Below, in pieces: positions 16,509-24,859 of a DNA stretch of 64,000 nucleotides. Source of the DNA: Chitinophagaceae bacterium (lineage in GTDB: Bacteria > Bacteroidota > Bacteroidia > Chitinophagales > Chitinophagaceae); the NCBI GenBank assembly GCA_004173355.1, contig SEAD01000018.1, positions 1-64,000 of the forward strand, in the 5' to 3' direction. The notes beneath the pieces were generated by a model. That model had not been told where the DNA came from. It searched no databases and saw only the letters and a list, made by a program, of their open reading frames with translations. Position numbers and translations under genes: made by a program. Every line of letters begins with the position of its first letter. Position 1 is the first letter of the stretch.

Positions 16509-17522
16509 ATGAAAAAGATCCTTTCCACCCTGACGTTCTGTGTTGCCATCGCCGGCTCCGCATCGGCTCAGGATCCCAACTTCTCGCAGTTTTTTGCGTC
16601 ACCACTTACGCTGAACCCTGCACAAACCGGGAAGTTCGACGGCGAGTTCCGTGTTGCGGGCAATTACCGCAACCAGTGGCCGACCATCAGTAATGCATAT
16701 ACCACTTCCACCGTTTCCATTGATATGGGTATCCTGAAAAACCGGATCCCCCAGAATGACCAGTTCGGCGTGGGTCTCCTCGCATTCAATGACCGCGCGG
16801 GTGATGGGGCCCTGACCAATACCTATTTCGGTCTCTCCACCGCTTACCATAAATCGCTTGATGAAAACGGATACCATTCCATCGGTGCCGGTTTCCAGGG
16901 CACATTTGTAAGTAAACGGCTTAATACGTCTAACCTGAAGTTCCAGGACCAGCTTACACCATTTGGTTTTACCAATGTCAGTCTCGACCCGTACTCCAAC
17001 CGCCAGTTCAGCATTAATTACTTCGACCTGAATGCCGGTTTTATGTATAATGGTACCACTAACGGGTACAACAGCTTTTACCTCGGCGCCTCGATGTACC
17101 ATATCAACCGCCCGAAGGAAAATTTTGATGGCGGGGATTTTATCCTGAGCGCCCGTACCACTATCCAGGCTGGTGCAAAACTACCGGTCGGTACCTACAA
17201 TGCCCTGCACCTGTCAGCCAACCATAGCATGCAGGCGAAAGCAAAAAACACCATGCTCGGCGGTGCGTTTTCACTCAACGTAAACAATGATGAGGAAAAC
17301 CCAACCAATGTGTATATCGGTACATGGTACCGTTTCAATGATGCCCTGATTCCCTACATGGGACTGGAATTCGGCGAATGGCATCTTGGAGCCACCTATG
17401 ATGTGAACACATCCTCCCTCAAAGCAGCATCTGCCTCAAGGGGTGGTATCGAATTATCGCTGATCTATATCCGCAAACATTCAGACCCTTCGATGAAGCG
17501 ACTGAACTGTCCCAAATTCTGA
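16509..17522 (+). CDS. PorP/SprF-family outer-membrane protein
   Basis: Predicted outer-membrane beta-barrel of 337 aa with a signal peptide (MKKILSTLTFCVAIAGSASA) followed by QDPNFSQFFASPLTLNPAQT, the hallmark opening of the PorP/SprF family. The C-terminal part alternates strands and includes GIELSLIYIRKH. Family members work with the type IX secretion system and often help secrete or anchor a partner adhesin (SprF with SprB in Flavobacterium johnsoniae). No adhesin gene is adjacent here; the nearest visible type IX cargo gene is 25 kb away. The start was moved from 16458 to the ATG that begins the signal peptide. Confidence 0.9.
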   Translation: MKKILSTLTFCVAIAGSASAQDPNFSQFFASPLTLNPAQTGKFDGEFRVAGNYRNQWPTISNAYTTSTVSIDMGILKNRIPQNDQFGVGLLAFNDRAGDGALTNTYFGLSTAYHKSLDENGYHSIGAGFQGTFVSKRLNTSNLKFQDQLTPFGFTNVSLDPYSNRQFSINYFDLNAGFMYNGTTNGYNSFYLGASMYHINRPKENFDGGDFILSARTTIQAGAKLPVGTYNALHLSANHSMQAKAKNTMLGGAFSLNVNNDEENPTNVYIGTWYRFNDALIPYMGLEFGEWHLGATYDVNTSSLKAASASRGGIELSLIYIRKHSDPSMKRLNCPKF

Positions 17523-17543
17523 TCCCGCTTTTAACCGTAATAC

Positions 17544-17567
17544 AAGACCGTCAATTGACGGTCTTTT
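17544..17567 (+). terminator. Terminator after the PorP/SprF-family gene
   Basis: A 22-nt perfect palindrome (AAGACCGTCAA/TTGACGGTCTT, 17544-17565) ending in TTTT, 22 nt after the stop. In the hairpin the central AATT forms the loop. Confidence 0.7.
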
Positions 17568-17658
17568 GCTTTGGCGCCGGCGTCGGACGGGGTTCCTGAA
17601 GGGGCCAGCCCGCGAAACCCGGGCATTTCCGATCATCTTTATTATATTCGGCACTACC

Positions 17659-18981
17659 ATGAAGAAACTATTCACGAACCTCACATTCTGGGTACTGGTT
17701 GCCATCACACTGGGTGTTGTTGCCGGGCACTACTTCCCCGAATTTGTCCAGCAACGGATTCTCGCAGCTGAGTTCAAAACCCGTTTCCTCAACCAGGAGT
17801 TTTCCATCAAACCTTCGCTGAGTGAAGTACTCATGGGTACATTCATCAGTGTGATCAAACTCTTTATCCTGCCGATCATTTTCCTTACCATCACCCTGGG
17901 TATCGTCAGTATGGGCGATCTTAAAAAAGTCGGCCGCGTTGGACTGAAGGCCCTTATCTATTTCGAAGTGGTAACCACGTTCGCCCTGCTCGCCGGTGTG
18001 GCGATTGCATTTATTGTAAAACCCGGACATGGCATCGACACTTCCGCAGTGAAACAGGGGGATATCAGCCGCTATACAAAAGGGGATGGTTTCAGCTGGC
18101 TGAAGTTCCTGGAAGACAATGCCACCCTGCAGGCGCTGATCCTTGCGCTGGTCTGTGGCATCGTGCTCAGTTTCATGAAAAACCGCGATGTGATCATCAA
18201 ACCCCTCAAAAAAATATCAACGGTCATTTTCCGTGGATTACATTTTGTGATGTTGCTGGCACCCATCGGCGCTTTCGGCGGTATGGCCTACATGGTGAGC
18301 ACCTATGGTATCGATACACTCCTGCCGATGTTCAAACTGCTCGGCACTATGTACGCAACCATGGCAGTATTCATATTCGTGGTGCTTTATTATATCCTCC
18401 GGATGTACAGGGTCAGCGTATTCCGCTTCCTGAAATACATCCGCGAGGAACTGCTCATCGTGCTTGGCACTTCGTCTTCCGAATCATCACTGCCCAACCT
18501 CATGGAAAAACTGGAACGGATGGGCTGTTCGAAATCCGTTGTGGGACTCGTGGTACCAACCGGTTATTCCTTCAACCTGGATGGCACAACTATTTACCTG
18601 TCCATGTCGATGATCTTTCTAGCACAGGTATATGATGTGCATCTCAGCCTCTCGCAGGTGGCAAGCATCATCGGTATTCTTATGCTGACTTCCAAAGGCG
18701 CGGCAGGTGTGGCCGGGAGCGGGTTTGCCGTACTTGCGTCCACACTCGTAACCATCCGGGTAATTCCCATCGAGGGTCTCGCACTGCTGGTGGGGATCGA
18801 CCGCTTCATGTCTGAGGGACGTGCCATAACCAACTTCATCGGCAATGGCGTGGCAACCATCTGGCTCGCGAATAACGAGAAGGAATTTGACCGGGAAAAA
18901 ATGGAGATTGCTTTCAGTACCGTCCGGAAAACGGAGGATATCGGGGAAGACAATATCAATGCCAGCACCATGAACCATTAA
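17659..18981 (+). CDS. Dicarboxylate/amino acid:cation symporter
   Basis: Inner-membrane symporter of the DAACS family (GltP/DctA/GltPh type), 440 aa with about eight transmembrane helices and two re-entrant loops. The Ser-rich hairpin tip is GTSSSESSLPNLMEKL. The substrate/cation signature follows as PTGYSFNLDGTTIYLSMSMI (NLDGT), with LLVGIDRFMSEGRAITNFIG near the end. Substrates in this family are C4-dicarboxylates, glutamate or aspartate; the choice cannot be read here. Start at ATG 17659 removes an Arg-rich extension not seen in the family. The stop touches the convergent glycosylase gene with no gap. Confidence 0.92.
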   Translation: MKKLFTNLTFWVLVAITLGVVAGHYFPEFVQQRILAAEFKTRFLNQEFSIKPSLSEVLMGTFISVIKLFILPIIFLTITLGIVSMGDLKKVGRVGLKALIYFEVVTTFALLAGVAIAFIVKPGHGIDTSAVKQGDISRYTKGDGFSWLKFLEDNATLQALILALVCGIVLSFMKNRDVIIKPLKKISTVIFRGLHFVMLLAPIGAFGGMAYMVSTYGIDTLLPMFKLLGTMYATMAVFIFVVLYYILRMYRVSVFRFLKYIREELLIVLGTSSSESSLPNLMEKLERMGCSKSVVGLVVPTGYSFNLDGTTIYLSMSMIFLAQVYDVHLSLSQVASIIGILMLTSKGAAGVAGSGFAVLASTLVTIRVIPIEGLALLVGIDRFMSEGRAITNFIGNGVATIWLANNEKEFDREKMEIAFSTVRKTEDIGEDNINASTMNH

Positions 18982-19602
18982 TCATCTTGGCTTTCCACTG
19001 ACATACGGATTGCCTTTGATGTAAAAGCGATACGGCAGCTGTGCATCCTCACCCGCATAATCTACACCGATCCTCGGCGATACCCCTAGCAGCTGATCCG
19101 CATACCTGAATCCGTCATCCATGATGAACATCCTGTCGCCATCCAGTGCAGTGCGGGTATCAGCAGTATGCAGGCCGAGTGCGCGGGATACATTTCCCGG
19201 TCCGCGTGTGAGGGTACTGTCCGCTTTCGTTTTGCCGGTCCGCAGCAACATATCAGTGATCCCTTCCAGTGGTTCAATCCCGCGGATCAGCACGGCCTGC
19301 GGGTTGTCCTCCGGGCCGGTCACCACATTGAACAGGTGGTGGATCCCGTAACATAAGTATACATAGGCAACGCCTCCTGCTGCATACATCACTTCGGTGC
19401 GTGGAGTACGCCTGCCACCAAAGGAATGTGCCGCACGGTCGTTGACACCTGTGTATGCTTCCACTTCCACTATACGTCCCGATGTGCGGATGCCATCCCG
19501 GTCGGTCACCAGGATGCGACCAGGTAAAGCCCGCGCAACCTCCAGCGCATCAAGCCGGTAAAATGAAGCCGGTAATTTTTTAAATGCCTTCTTTAAACCC
19601 AT
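18982..19602 (-). CDS. DNA-3-methyladenine glycosylase (AAG/MPG type)
   Basis: Base-excision repair glycosylase removing alkylated purines, 206 aa, of the mammalian-type AAG family. Motifs: GRIVEVEAYTGVNDRAAHSF (catalytic Glu in EVEAY), GGVAYVYLCYGIHHLFNVVT, AVLIRGIEPLEG and RGPGNVSRALGL. ATG 19602 was preferred over a TTG one codon earlier. It is immediately downstream of the symporter stop on the opposite strand and diverges from the EI24 gene with no dedicated gap. Confidence 0.92.
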   Translation of the reverse strand: MGLKKAFKKLPASFYRLDALEVARALPGRILVTDRDGIRTSGRIVEVEAYTGVNDRAAHSFGGRRTPRTEVMYAAGGVAYVYLCYGIHHLFNVVTGPEDNPQAVLIRGIEPLEGITDMLLRTGKTKADSTLTRGPGNVSRALGLHTADTRTALDGDRMFIMDDGFRYADQLLGVSPRIGVDYAGEDAQLPYRFYIKGNPYVSGKPR

Positions 19603-19634
19603 CAATGTTTATATTTACCGCACAAAATCAGATT

Positions 19635-20381
19635 TTGCTCAAGGAAATCGTCATAACGGTCCAATCCTGGGGAGAAGCCCATCGTTTTATTATCCAGCAC
19701 AAATTATGGAAATGGGTGCTGGTACCCGGTCTCGTTTATGCCATCCTTTTCCTCACCGGTATGTATTTTTTTGTGCAGTCCGCTACCGGTGTGCTCGAAT
19801 ACATCACGCATATCCTCGGGCTGAGTGACCGGATCCAGCAATTGCAGAACAGTTTCCTTGGTTTCCTGTTCACCCTCTCCGGACTCATGTTCTGGCTCAC
19901 ACTCCTCCTGTTCTACTTCTCCTTCTTCAAATATATCTGTCTTATTATCGGCTCCCCCCTCTTTGCCATGCTCAGCCGGAAGACCGAATCCATTATTGAA
20001 GGACACGAAAATGAAACGCCCACCTGGAAACAGGCGCATACCGAAGCACGCCGGGGCATTTTCATGGCCCTGCGCAACTGTGGCTGGCAGTCAGTCTACC
20101 TGGTTGCACTGCTCTTCCTTTCCCTGCTGCCCGTTGTTGGCTGGATCGTACCGCTGATTGTGATCCTGGTGGAATGTTATTACTACGGCTTCAGCATGCT
20201 CGATTATGGTTTTGCCCGGAACAACTACAGCCGTCCCGATGCCATCAGTTTTATCGGCCGCCACAAGGGCCTCGCAATCGGTAATGGCATCCTGTTTTAC
20301 CTGATCCACCTGGTGGTGTTCGTGGCACCTGCCTATGCAATCATTGCCGGAACCCTCACCGTGCACAAAATAAAAAAATAA
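19635..20381 (+). CDS. EI24-domain membrane protein (CysZ-like)
   Basis: Integral membrane protein of about 248 aa with roughly four to five long hydrophobic helices (WVLVPGLVYAILFLTGMYFF, FLFTLSGLMFWLTLLLFYFS, VYLVALLFLSLLPVVGWIVP, GILFYLIHLVVFVAPAYAII). The pattern, with SMLDYGFARN before the last helix, fits the EI24/CysZ family; CysZ is a sulfate transporter in E. coli, but other members are uncharacterised. The start is doubtful. TTG 19635 gives the expected LKEIV opening and follows a TATATTTA box (19610-19617); in-frame ATGs exist at 19605 and 19584. Confidence 0.75.
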   Translation: MLKEIVITVQSWGEAHRFIIQHKLWKWVLVPGLVYAILFLTGMYFFVQSATGVLEYITHILGLSDRIQQLQNSFLGFLFTLSGLMFWLTLLLFYFSFFKYICLIIGSPLFAMLSRKTESIIEGHENETPTWKQAHTEARRGIFMALRNCGWQSVYLVALLFLSLLPVVGWIVPLIVILVECYYYGFSMLDYGFARNNYSRPDAISFIGRHKGLAIGNGILFYLIHLVVFVAPAYAIIAGTLTVHKIKK

Positions 20382-20383
20382 AC

Positions 20384-21085
20384 ATGGCACTGGGAACGGT
20401 ACAACTCATTCCGACAATACTCGACGAGAATGGCCGCGAAACCATTCCACCTTATATCACCGGCGCGGTAAAACAATGCCAGGTATTTTTTGTGGAAAAT
20501 GAACGGACCGCGAGGCGGTTCCTTAAATCACTGTGGAAAGAAATGGTGATCGACGATTACCAGTGGTTCACGATCCATAAAGCCGAACAGGAAGTGGTGC
20601 AGGAGTTCACCGCGAAACTGAAACAGGGCCTTCATATCGGTATCATCAGCGAAGCAGGTTGCCCCGGTGTGGCAGATCCCGGGCAGGTGCTGGTGGCTGC
20701 TGCGCAGAAAGCAGGCGCCGTGGTGAAACCCCTGGTAGGACCGAGTTCCATCCTGCTGGCACTCATGGCCAGTGGCATGAACGGCCAGCAGTTCCGCTTC
20801 ACCGGTTACCTGCCGATCGACAACGCGTTACGCGTAAAAGCCATCCGTGAACTGGAACAGGATTCCCGGAAAAACAACTGCACGCAGATCTTCATCGAAA
20901 CCCCCTACCGTAACAACCAGTTGCTGGAAACCCTGGCGAAAACCGCTGCCGACAATACATCCCTCTGTGTAGCCGTCGACCTTACCGGCCCCGGCGAATG
21001 GATCCGCACCAGGACAATGGCTGAATGGAAAAAGGAAATCCCCGATATCCATAAGCGGCCCGCCATCTTCCTGCTGATGGCCTGA
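20384..21085 (+). CDS. Tetrapyrrole methylase-family (RsmI-like) methyltransferase
   Basis: SAM-dependent methylase of 233 aa in the TP_methylase fold shared by RsmI (16S rRNA C1402 2'-O-methylation) and cobalamin-pathway enzymes. Seen: LHIGIISEAGCPGVADPGQV (the RsmI-like EAGxPxxxDPG motif), KPLVGPSSILLALMASG and QIFIETPYRNNQLL. It lacks the longer C-terminal part of true RsmI, and Bacteroidota often carry this shorter paralogue besides RsmI. It starts 2 nt after the EI24 gene stop, so the two are probably co-transcribed. Substrate unknown. Confidence 0.82.
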   Translation: MALGTVQLIPTILDENGRETIPPYITGAVKQCQVFFVENERTARRFLKSLWKEMVIDDYQWFTIHKAEQEVVQEFTAKLKQGLHIGIISEAGCPGVADPGQVLVAAAQKAGAVVKPLVGPSSILLALMASGMNGQQFRFTGYLPIDNALRVKAIRELEQDSRKNNCTQIFIETPYRNNQLLETLAKTAADNTSLCVAVDLTGPGEWIRTRTMAEWKKEIPDIHKRPAIFLLMA

Positions 21086-21092
21086 CCAATCC

Positions 21093-21515
21093 TCACTGCG
21101 GCGGATTCCGCATACTGATAATACTGTCGACAATATACCGGCTGTTACCCCGCCATGGCAGCACACCATTGTATTCCTTGTAATGAAGGTCGAAGATTTT
21201 ACCGCTGTTGAGTTTCAGCACTTCAAATACAGCTTCATCTTTTACCGAAAATTCAAACTCGTTTGACTGGATTGCCCCGGCAGTCTTACTGCGGATCCCT
21301 TCCTGTATCAGCTTGCCTTCATAAGTCTTGAAGATCTGCCCCTTCTTTACTGCAAAATTCAGGTAACCTGATTTTACCCCATCGCTGGTGTAAGGGAAGT
21401 AATACTTCCAGTAGATGAATCCGGCGAGCACCAGCACTCCAACCAGTACAATCGTTAGTACAAATTTCCGGATCCCGGAGAAGTCTGATCGTTTAGCAGG
21501 TTTTATACCTTCCAT
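21093..21515 (-). CDS. Single-pass membrane protein of unknown function
   Basis: A 140-aa protein with a short charged N terminus, one transmembrane helix (residues about 18-36, KFVLTIVLVGVLVLAGFIYW) and an extracytoplasmic beta-rich part (YLNFAVKKGQIFKTYEGKLI, FEFSVKDEAVFEVL, YKEYNGVLPWRGNSRYIVDS). I recognise the general type as conserved in Chitinophagaceae and Cytophagales but know no function. It converges on the methylase gene and diverges from the arginine leader region. Confidence 0.7.
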   Translation of the reverse strand: MEGIKPAKRSDFSGIRKFVLTIVLVGVLVLAGFIYWKYYFPYTSDGVKSGYLNFAVKKGQIFKTYEGKLIQEGIRSKTAGAIQSNEFEFSVKDEAVFEVLKLNSGKIFDLHYKEYNGVLPWRGNSRYIVDSIISMRNPPQ

Positions 21516-21563
21516 AACATTATTTTATAACAAAATTTTTCTCCCCTAATTCAATTATTCGTC

Positions 21564-21571
21564 TAACTTTA
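21564..21571 (+). promoter_or_regulatory. -7 box of the arginine operon leader
   Basis: TAACTTTA resembles the Bacteroidota -7 consensus (one mismatch) and lies 29 nt before the GTG of the candidate leader peptide. No convincing -33 TTTG is seen at the usual distance; a T-run sits at 21536-21540. Confidence 0.35.
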
Positions 21572-21600
21572 CAACCTCAATTTACAATTGTTTTGTAAAC

Positions 21601-21723
21601 GTGAACAATATACTGACACATACCAAGCAATTTGCATTCCATGCACCCATCACCAGCGGCGTTTATGCTGTAGGTTATGATCTCTTTACGTCCAGTTTGC
21701 CGCGACGTCGTCCTGAGTTCTGA
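21601..21723 (+). CDS. Candidate arginine leader peptide
   Basis: A 40-codon frame starting with GTG and ending in PRRRPEF-stop, with three consecutive Arg codons (CGA CGT CGT, 21703-21711) four codons before the stop. It lies just before the arginine biosynthesis genes and overlaps the first arm of a hairpin that competes with a second one (see next entry). This matches the layout of ribosome-mediated attenuators. The frame also has an ordinary-looking peptide upstream (VNNILTHTKQFAFHAPITSG), so it is longer than a minimal leader. Start codon and expression are unproven. Confidence 0.5.
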   Translation: MNNILTHTKQFAFHAPITSGVYAVGYDLFTSSLPRRRPEF

Positions 21724-21781
21724 CAGGACGAACCCCTCACCCCGGTCCCTGTCAGTGAATTTCCCCCCGGAATTTGTTTTT
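21708..21781 (+). promoter_or_regulatory. Candidate transcription attenuator of the arginine operon
   Basis: Hairpin A pairs 21708-21715 (TCGTCCTG) with 21724-21731 (CAGGACGA). Hairpin B pairs 21720-21729 with 21745-21755 (ten pairs, one bulged C). They share 21724-21729, so they exclude each other. A weaker hairpin (about 21757-21775, one bulge) is followed by TTTTT at 21777-21781 and could terminate. The leader's Arg codons lie at the 5' arm of A. The structure was drawn by eye without energy calculation. Confidence 0.45.
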
Positions 21782-21818
21782 AGGAATGGTGGACCTGTTA
21801 TTCTAATTCTTTAACAAA

Positions 21819-22547
21819 GTGGACAATCAGCAGATCATCGTCAGGGTGGCTACCCTCGATGACAAAAAATACTCGACGATCATTACCGACGAAATGGAGG
21901 CATCGGCCAAAGCCCGGGGCACCGGTATCGCCAAACGCTCGCCACAGTATATAGAACAGAAAATCGATGAAGGCAAGGCAGTAATTGCGCTCACCAGAGA
22001 AGGCGATTGGGTCGGATTCTGTTATATCGAAACATGGAGCCATGGCGAATATGTGGCCAACAGCGGACTGATCGTATCACCCAATTTCCGCAAAAGCGGC
22101 GTGGCAAAATCGATCAAGGAACGCATCTTCAAACTATCCCGCGAAAAGTACCCCGATTCAAAAATATTCGGACTTACTACCGGGCTGGCCGTGATGAAAA
22201 TCAACAGCGATCTTGGCTATGAGCCTGTCACCTACTCCGAGCTGACCCAGGATGAAGCTTTCTGGGCGGGCTGCAAAAGTTGTGTGAACTACGAGATATT
22301 GATGGGCAAGGATCGCAAAAACTGTATGTGCACCGCCATGCTTTTCGATCCGAAGGATCATTACAAACCAGAGGAAACACAGGAATATTTTAAGGAGAAT
22401 GCCAAGCTGTTTGAGCGCCTGCTGCGATTCAAACAGTGGAAATTACTGGCACCATTCATGAGAAAGGACAAGGACAAAAAAGACAGTCCGTCCAAAGGTG
22501 GCAGCAGCCGTCCGAAATCTTTGCTGCATTACTTTTTCCATTTTTAA
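21819..22547 (+). CDS. GNAT N-acyltransferase of arginine biosynthesis
   Basis: A 242-aa protein with a GNAT domain in its first two-thirds (VIALTREGDWVGFCYIETWS; acyl-CoA loop region NFRKSGVAKSIKERIF) and a Cys-containing segment after it (GCKSCVNYEI, then CMCTAML). As first gene before argG, it most likely performs the first committed step, acylation of glutamate. In Bacteroidota that may be succinylation rather than acetylation, since the transcarbamylase type seen here uses acyl-ornithine. It starts with GTG at 21819, with no Shine-Dalgarno. The leader and attenuator candidate lie directly upstream. Confidence 0.75.
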   Translation: MDNQQIIVRVATLDDKKYSTIITDEMEASAKARGTGIAKRSPQYIEQKIDEGKAVIALTREGDWVGFCYIETWSHGEYVANSGLIVSPNFRKSGVAKSIKERIFKLSREKYPDSKIFGLTTGLAVMKINSDLGYEPVTYSELTQDEAFWAGCKSCVNYEILMGKDRKNCMCTAMLFDPKDHYKPEETQEYFKENAKLFERLLRFKQWKLLAPFMRKDKDKKDSPSKGGSSRPKSLLHYFFHF

Positions 22548-22560
22548 ACAAGGTTAGCAG

Positions 22561-23760
22561 ATGTCAAAAAAAGTTGTTTTAGGATTCAGCGGGGGATTAG
22601 ATACATCATTTTGTGTGAAATACCTCGCGGGTGACCTGGGCTACGAAGTGCATAGCATTATCGTAAACACAGGTGGCTTCACGGAAGAAGAACTGCGCGC
22701 GGTGGAAGCCCATGCCTACCAGCTGGGTGTAAAAACCCATAAGACCGTCAATGCCGTACACAGCTACTACGACAGCATTATCAAATACCTTATTTACGGA
22801 AACGTATTAAAGAATAACACTTACCCGCTGAGCGTTTCTGCCGAGCGGCTCAGCCAGGCATTACATATCGCTTCCTATGCGGAAGAACTGAATGCTGATG
22901 CGGTGGCACATGGCAGTACTGGTGCGGGTAATGACCAGGTACGTTTTGATATGATTTTCCATATCATGATCCCGGGCGTGGAGATCATCACCCCGATCCG
23001 CGACCTGAAACTTAGTCGTGAAGCGGAGATCGCCTACCTGCAGGAACGTAAGGTGGATATGAATTTTGCCAAAGCAGCCTACTCGATCAATAAGGGTCTC
23101 TGGGGCACCAGCGTTGGTGGCCGAGAGACGCTCTCCTCCAAAGGACTGCTGCCCGAGGAAGCGTGGCCGACACAGGTGACAAAAACAGATGCAGAGGAAG
23201 TAAAACTTCATTTTGAAAAAGGACAACTCACGGCAATCAACGACCAGCCGTTCCGCCATCCATCCGAAGCCATCCAGTACCTGCAGCAGATCGCCGGTGC
23301 TTATGGGATCGGCCGCGACATCCATGTAGGCGATACGATTATCGGTATCAAGGGCCGTGTGGGATTTGAAGCCGCAGCCCCCATGGTGATCCTGAAAGCA
23401 CACCATGCCCTTGAAAAACATGTACTCACCAAATGGCAGCTGAACTGGAAAGACCAGCTGGCTTCATTCTATGGCAACTGGTTACATGAAGGGCAAATCC
23501 TTGATCCGGTGATGCGCGATATCGAGGCTTACCTCGAAACCAGCCAGCGCAACGTCACCGGTGACGTGTTTGTACACCTGCAGCCCTACCGCTTCCAGGT
23601 GATCGGTATCGAAAGCAAATACGACCTGATGAACAGCAAGTTTGGTAAATATGGTGAAATGAATACAGGTTTCACCGGTGATGATGTGAAAGGTTTCAGC
23701 CGGATTTTCGGCAACCAGACCATGATGTATCACCTGGTGAAAACTGATAACGAACAATAA
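22561..23760 (+). CDS. argG: Argininosuccinate synthase
   Basis: Joins citrulline and aspartate with ATP to give argininosuccinate. The N-type ATP pyrophosphatase P-loop is LGFSGGLDTSFCVKYLA. AVAHGSTGAGNDQVRFD is the conserved substrate segment, and the multimerisation domain runs from about residue 190 to the end. Length 399 aa is usual. It starts 13 nt after the GNAT gene and ends 2 nt before argC, inside a tightly spaced arginine operon. Confidence 0.96.
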   Translation: MSKKVVLGFSGGLDTSFCVKYLAGDLGYEVHSIIVNTGGFTEEELRAVEAHAYQLGVKTHKTVNAVHSYYDSIIKYLIYGNVLKNNTYPLSVSAERLSQALHIASYAEELNADAVAHGSTGAGNDQVRFDMIFHIMIPGVEIITPIRDLKLSREAEIAYLQERKVDMNFAKAAYSINKGLWGTSVGGRETLSSKGLLPEEAWPTQVTKTDAEEVKLHFEKGQLTAINDQPFRHPSEAIQYLQQIAGAYGIGRDIHVGDTIIGIKGRVGFEAAAPMVILKAHHALEKHVLTKWQLNWKDQLASFYGNWLHEGQILDPVMRDIEAYLETSQRNVTGDVFVHLQPYRFQVIGIESKYDLMNSKFGKYGEMNTGFTGDDVKGFSRIFGNQTMMYHLVKTDNEQ

Positions 23761-23762
23761 CT

Positions 23763-24740
23763 ATGGCGTTTAAAGTTGGTACCATAGGAGGCGCAGGATA
23801 TACAGGGGGTGAACTGATCCGTTTACTGGTCAACCACCCGGATGTTGAACTGTCATTTATCCATAGCCGGAGTAACGCGGGCCAGCCGGTGCATTCCGTG
23901 CACCAGGACCTGGTGGGTGAAACCGACCTCCGGTTCACCGGGGAACTCAGCACAACGATCGATTTCCTCTTCCTCTGTCTAGGTCATGGCGAATCCAGGA
24001 AATTCCTTGCCGAAAATTCTTTCCCTGATTCCGTACGCATCATCGATCTCGCAAATGATTTCCGGCTCAGGGCTGCGTCCACCGCGGGCAGCCGAAGTTT
24101 TGTGTATGGTTTACCCGAAATCAACCGCGAGGCCATCCGGACCGCACAGAATATTGCCAATCCCGGTTGTTTCGCAACCGCTATCCAGCTGGGCCTGCTG
24201 CCACTGGCAAAAGCAGAAATCCTGAAGGACGTGTACACAACGGGCATTACCGGATCAACCGGTGCAGGCCAGTCACTGTCCGCCTCCTCCCATTTCAGCT
24301 GGCGCTCCAATAATATCCAGGCATACAAAACCCTGACGCACCAGCACCTTGCCGAAATCGGTGAGTCGCTGCTGCAACTCGGACCATCTTCCGAAGTTGA
24401 CCTGTCCTTTGTACCCTGGCGTGGTGATTTCACCCGCGGGATCTTTATCAGTTCAACCGTAGCCACTGACCTGAGCGTGGAAGAACTTTACGTACTTTAT
24501 AATGAATTCTACTCCGGCCATCCGTTTGTAGCGGTTAGCAGGGAACCCGTATTCCTGAAACAGGTGGTCAATACCAACAAGGCCGTGATCCAGCTGGAGA
24601 AAGCCGGGAGTAAACTGGTGGTGCATTCGGCCATCGATAACCTGCTGAAAGGCGCGAGCGGACAGGCAGTGCAGAACATGAACCTGCTGGCCGGTCTCGA
24701 CGAGCGGACCGGACTGCGGCTGAAAGCAAATTATTTTTAA
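23763..24740 (+). CDS. argC: N-acyl-gamma-glutamyl-phosphate reductase
   Basis: NADPH-dependent reduction of N-acyl-glutamyl phosphate to the semialdehyde. The Rossmann glycine motif is GTIGGAGYTGGELIRLL and the catalytic Cys sits in NPGCFATAIQLGLLPL. TGSTGAGQSLSASSHFSWRS is the dimerisation/substrate region. Length 325 aa. It lies 2 nt after argG and is followed by a 119-nt gap before argD, the largest gap in the cluster, where no obvious promoter or terminator was recognised. Confidence 0.95.
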   Translation: MAFKVGTIGGAGYTGGELIRLLVNHPDVELSFIHSRSNAGQPVHSVHQDLVGETDLRFTGELSTTIDFLFLCLGHGESRKFLAENSFPDSVRIIDLANDFRLRAASTAGSRSFVYGLPEINREAIRTAQNIANPGCFATAIQLGLLPLAKAEILKDVYTTGITGSTGAGQSLSASSHFSWRSNNIQAYKTLTHQHLAEIGESLLQLGPSSEVDLSFVPWRGDFTRGIFISSTVATDLSVEELYVLYNEFYSGHPFVAVSREPVFLKQVVNTNKAVIQLEKAGSKLVVHSAIDNLLKGASGQAVQNMNLLAGLDERTGLRLKANYF

Positions 24741-24859
24741 GATAACGGGCAGCGATAACCCGGACAGGCTTGCCATACGATTGATGCAAAAACAGTATTC
24801 CAAAACAACGCGGATTGTCGGGACCTATCATACCCCCGCAGGACGCACAAACTTCCGGT

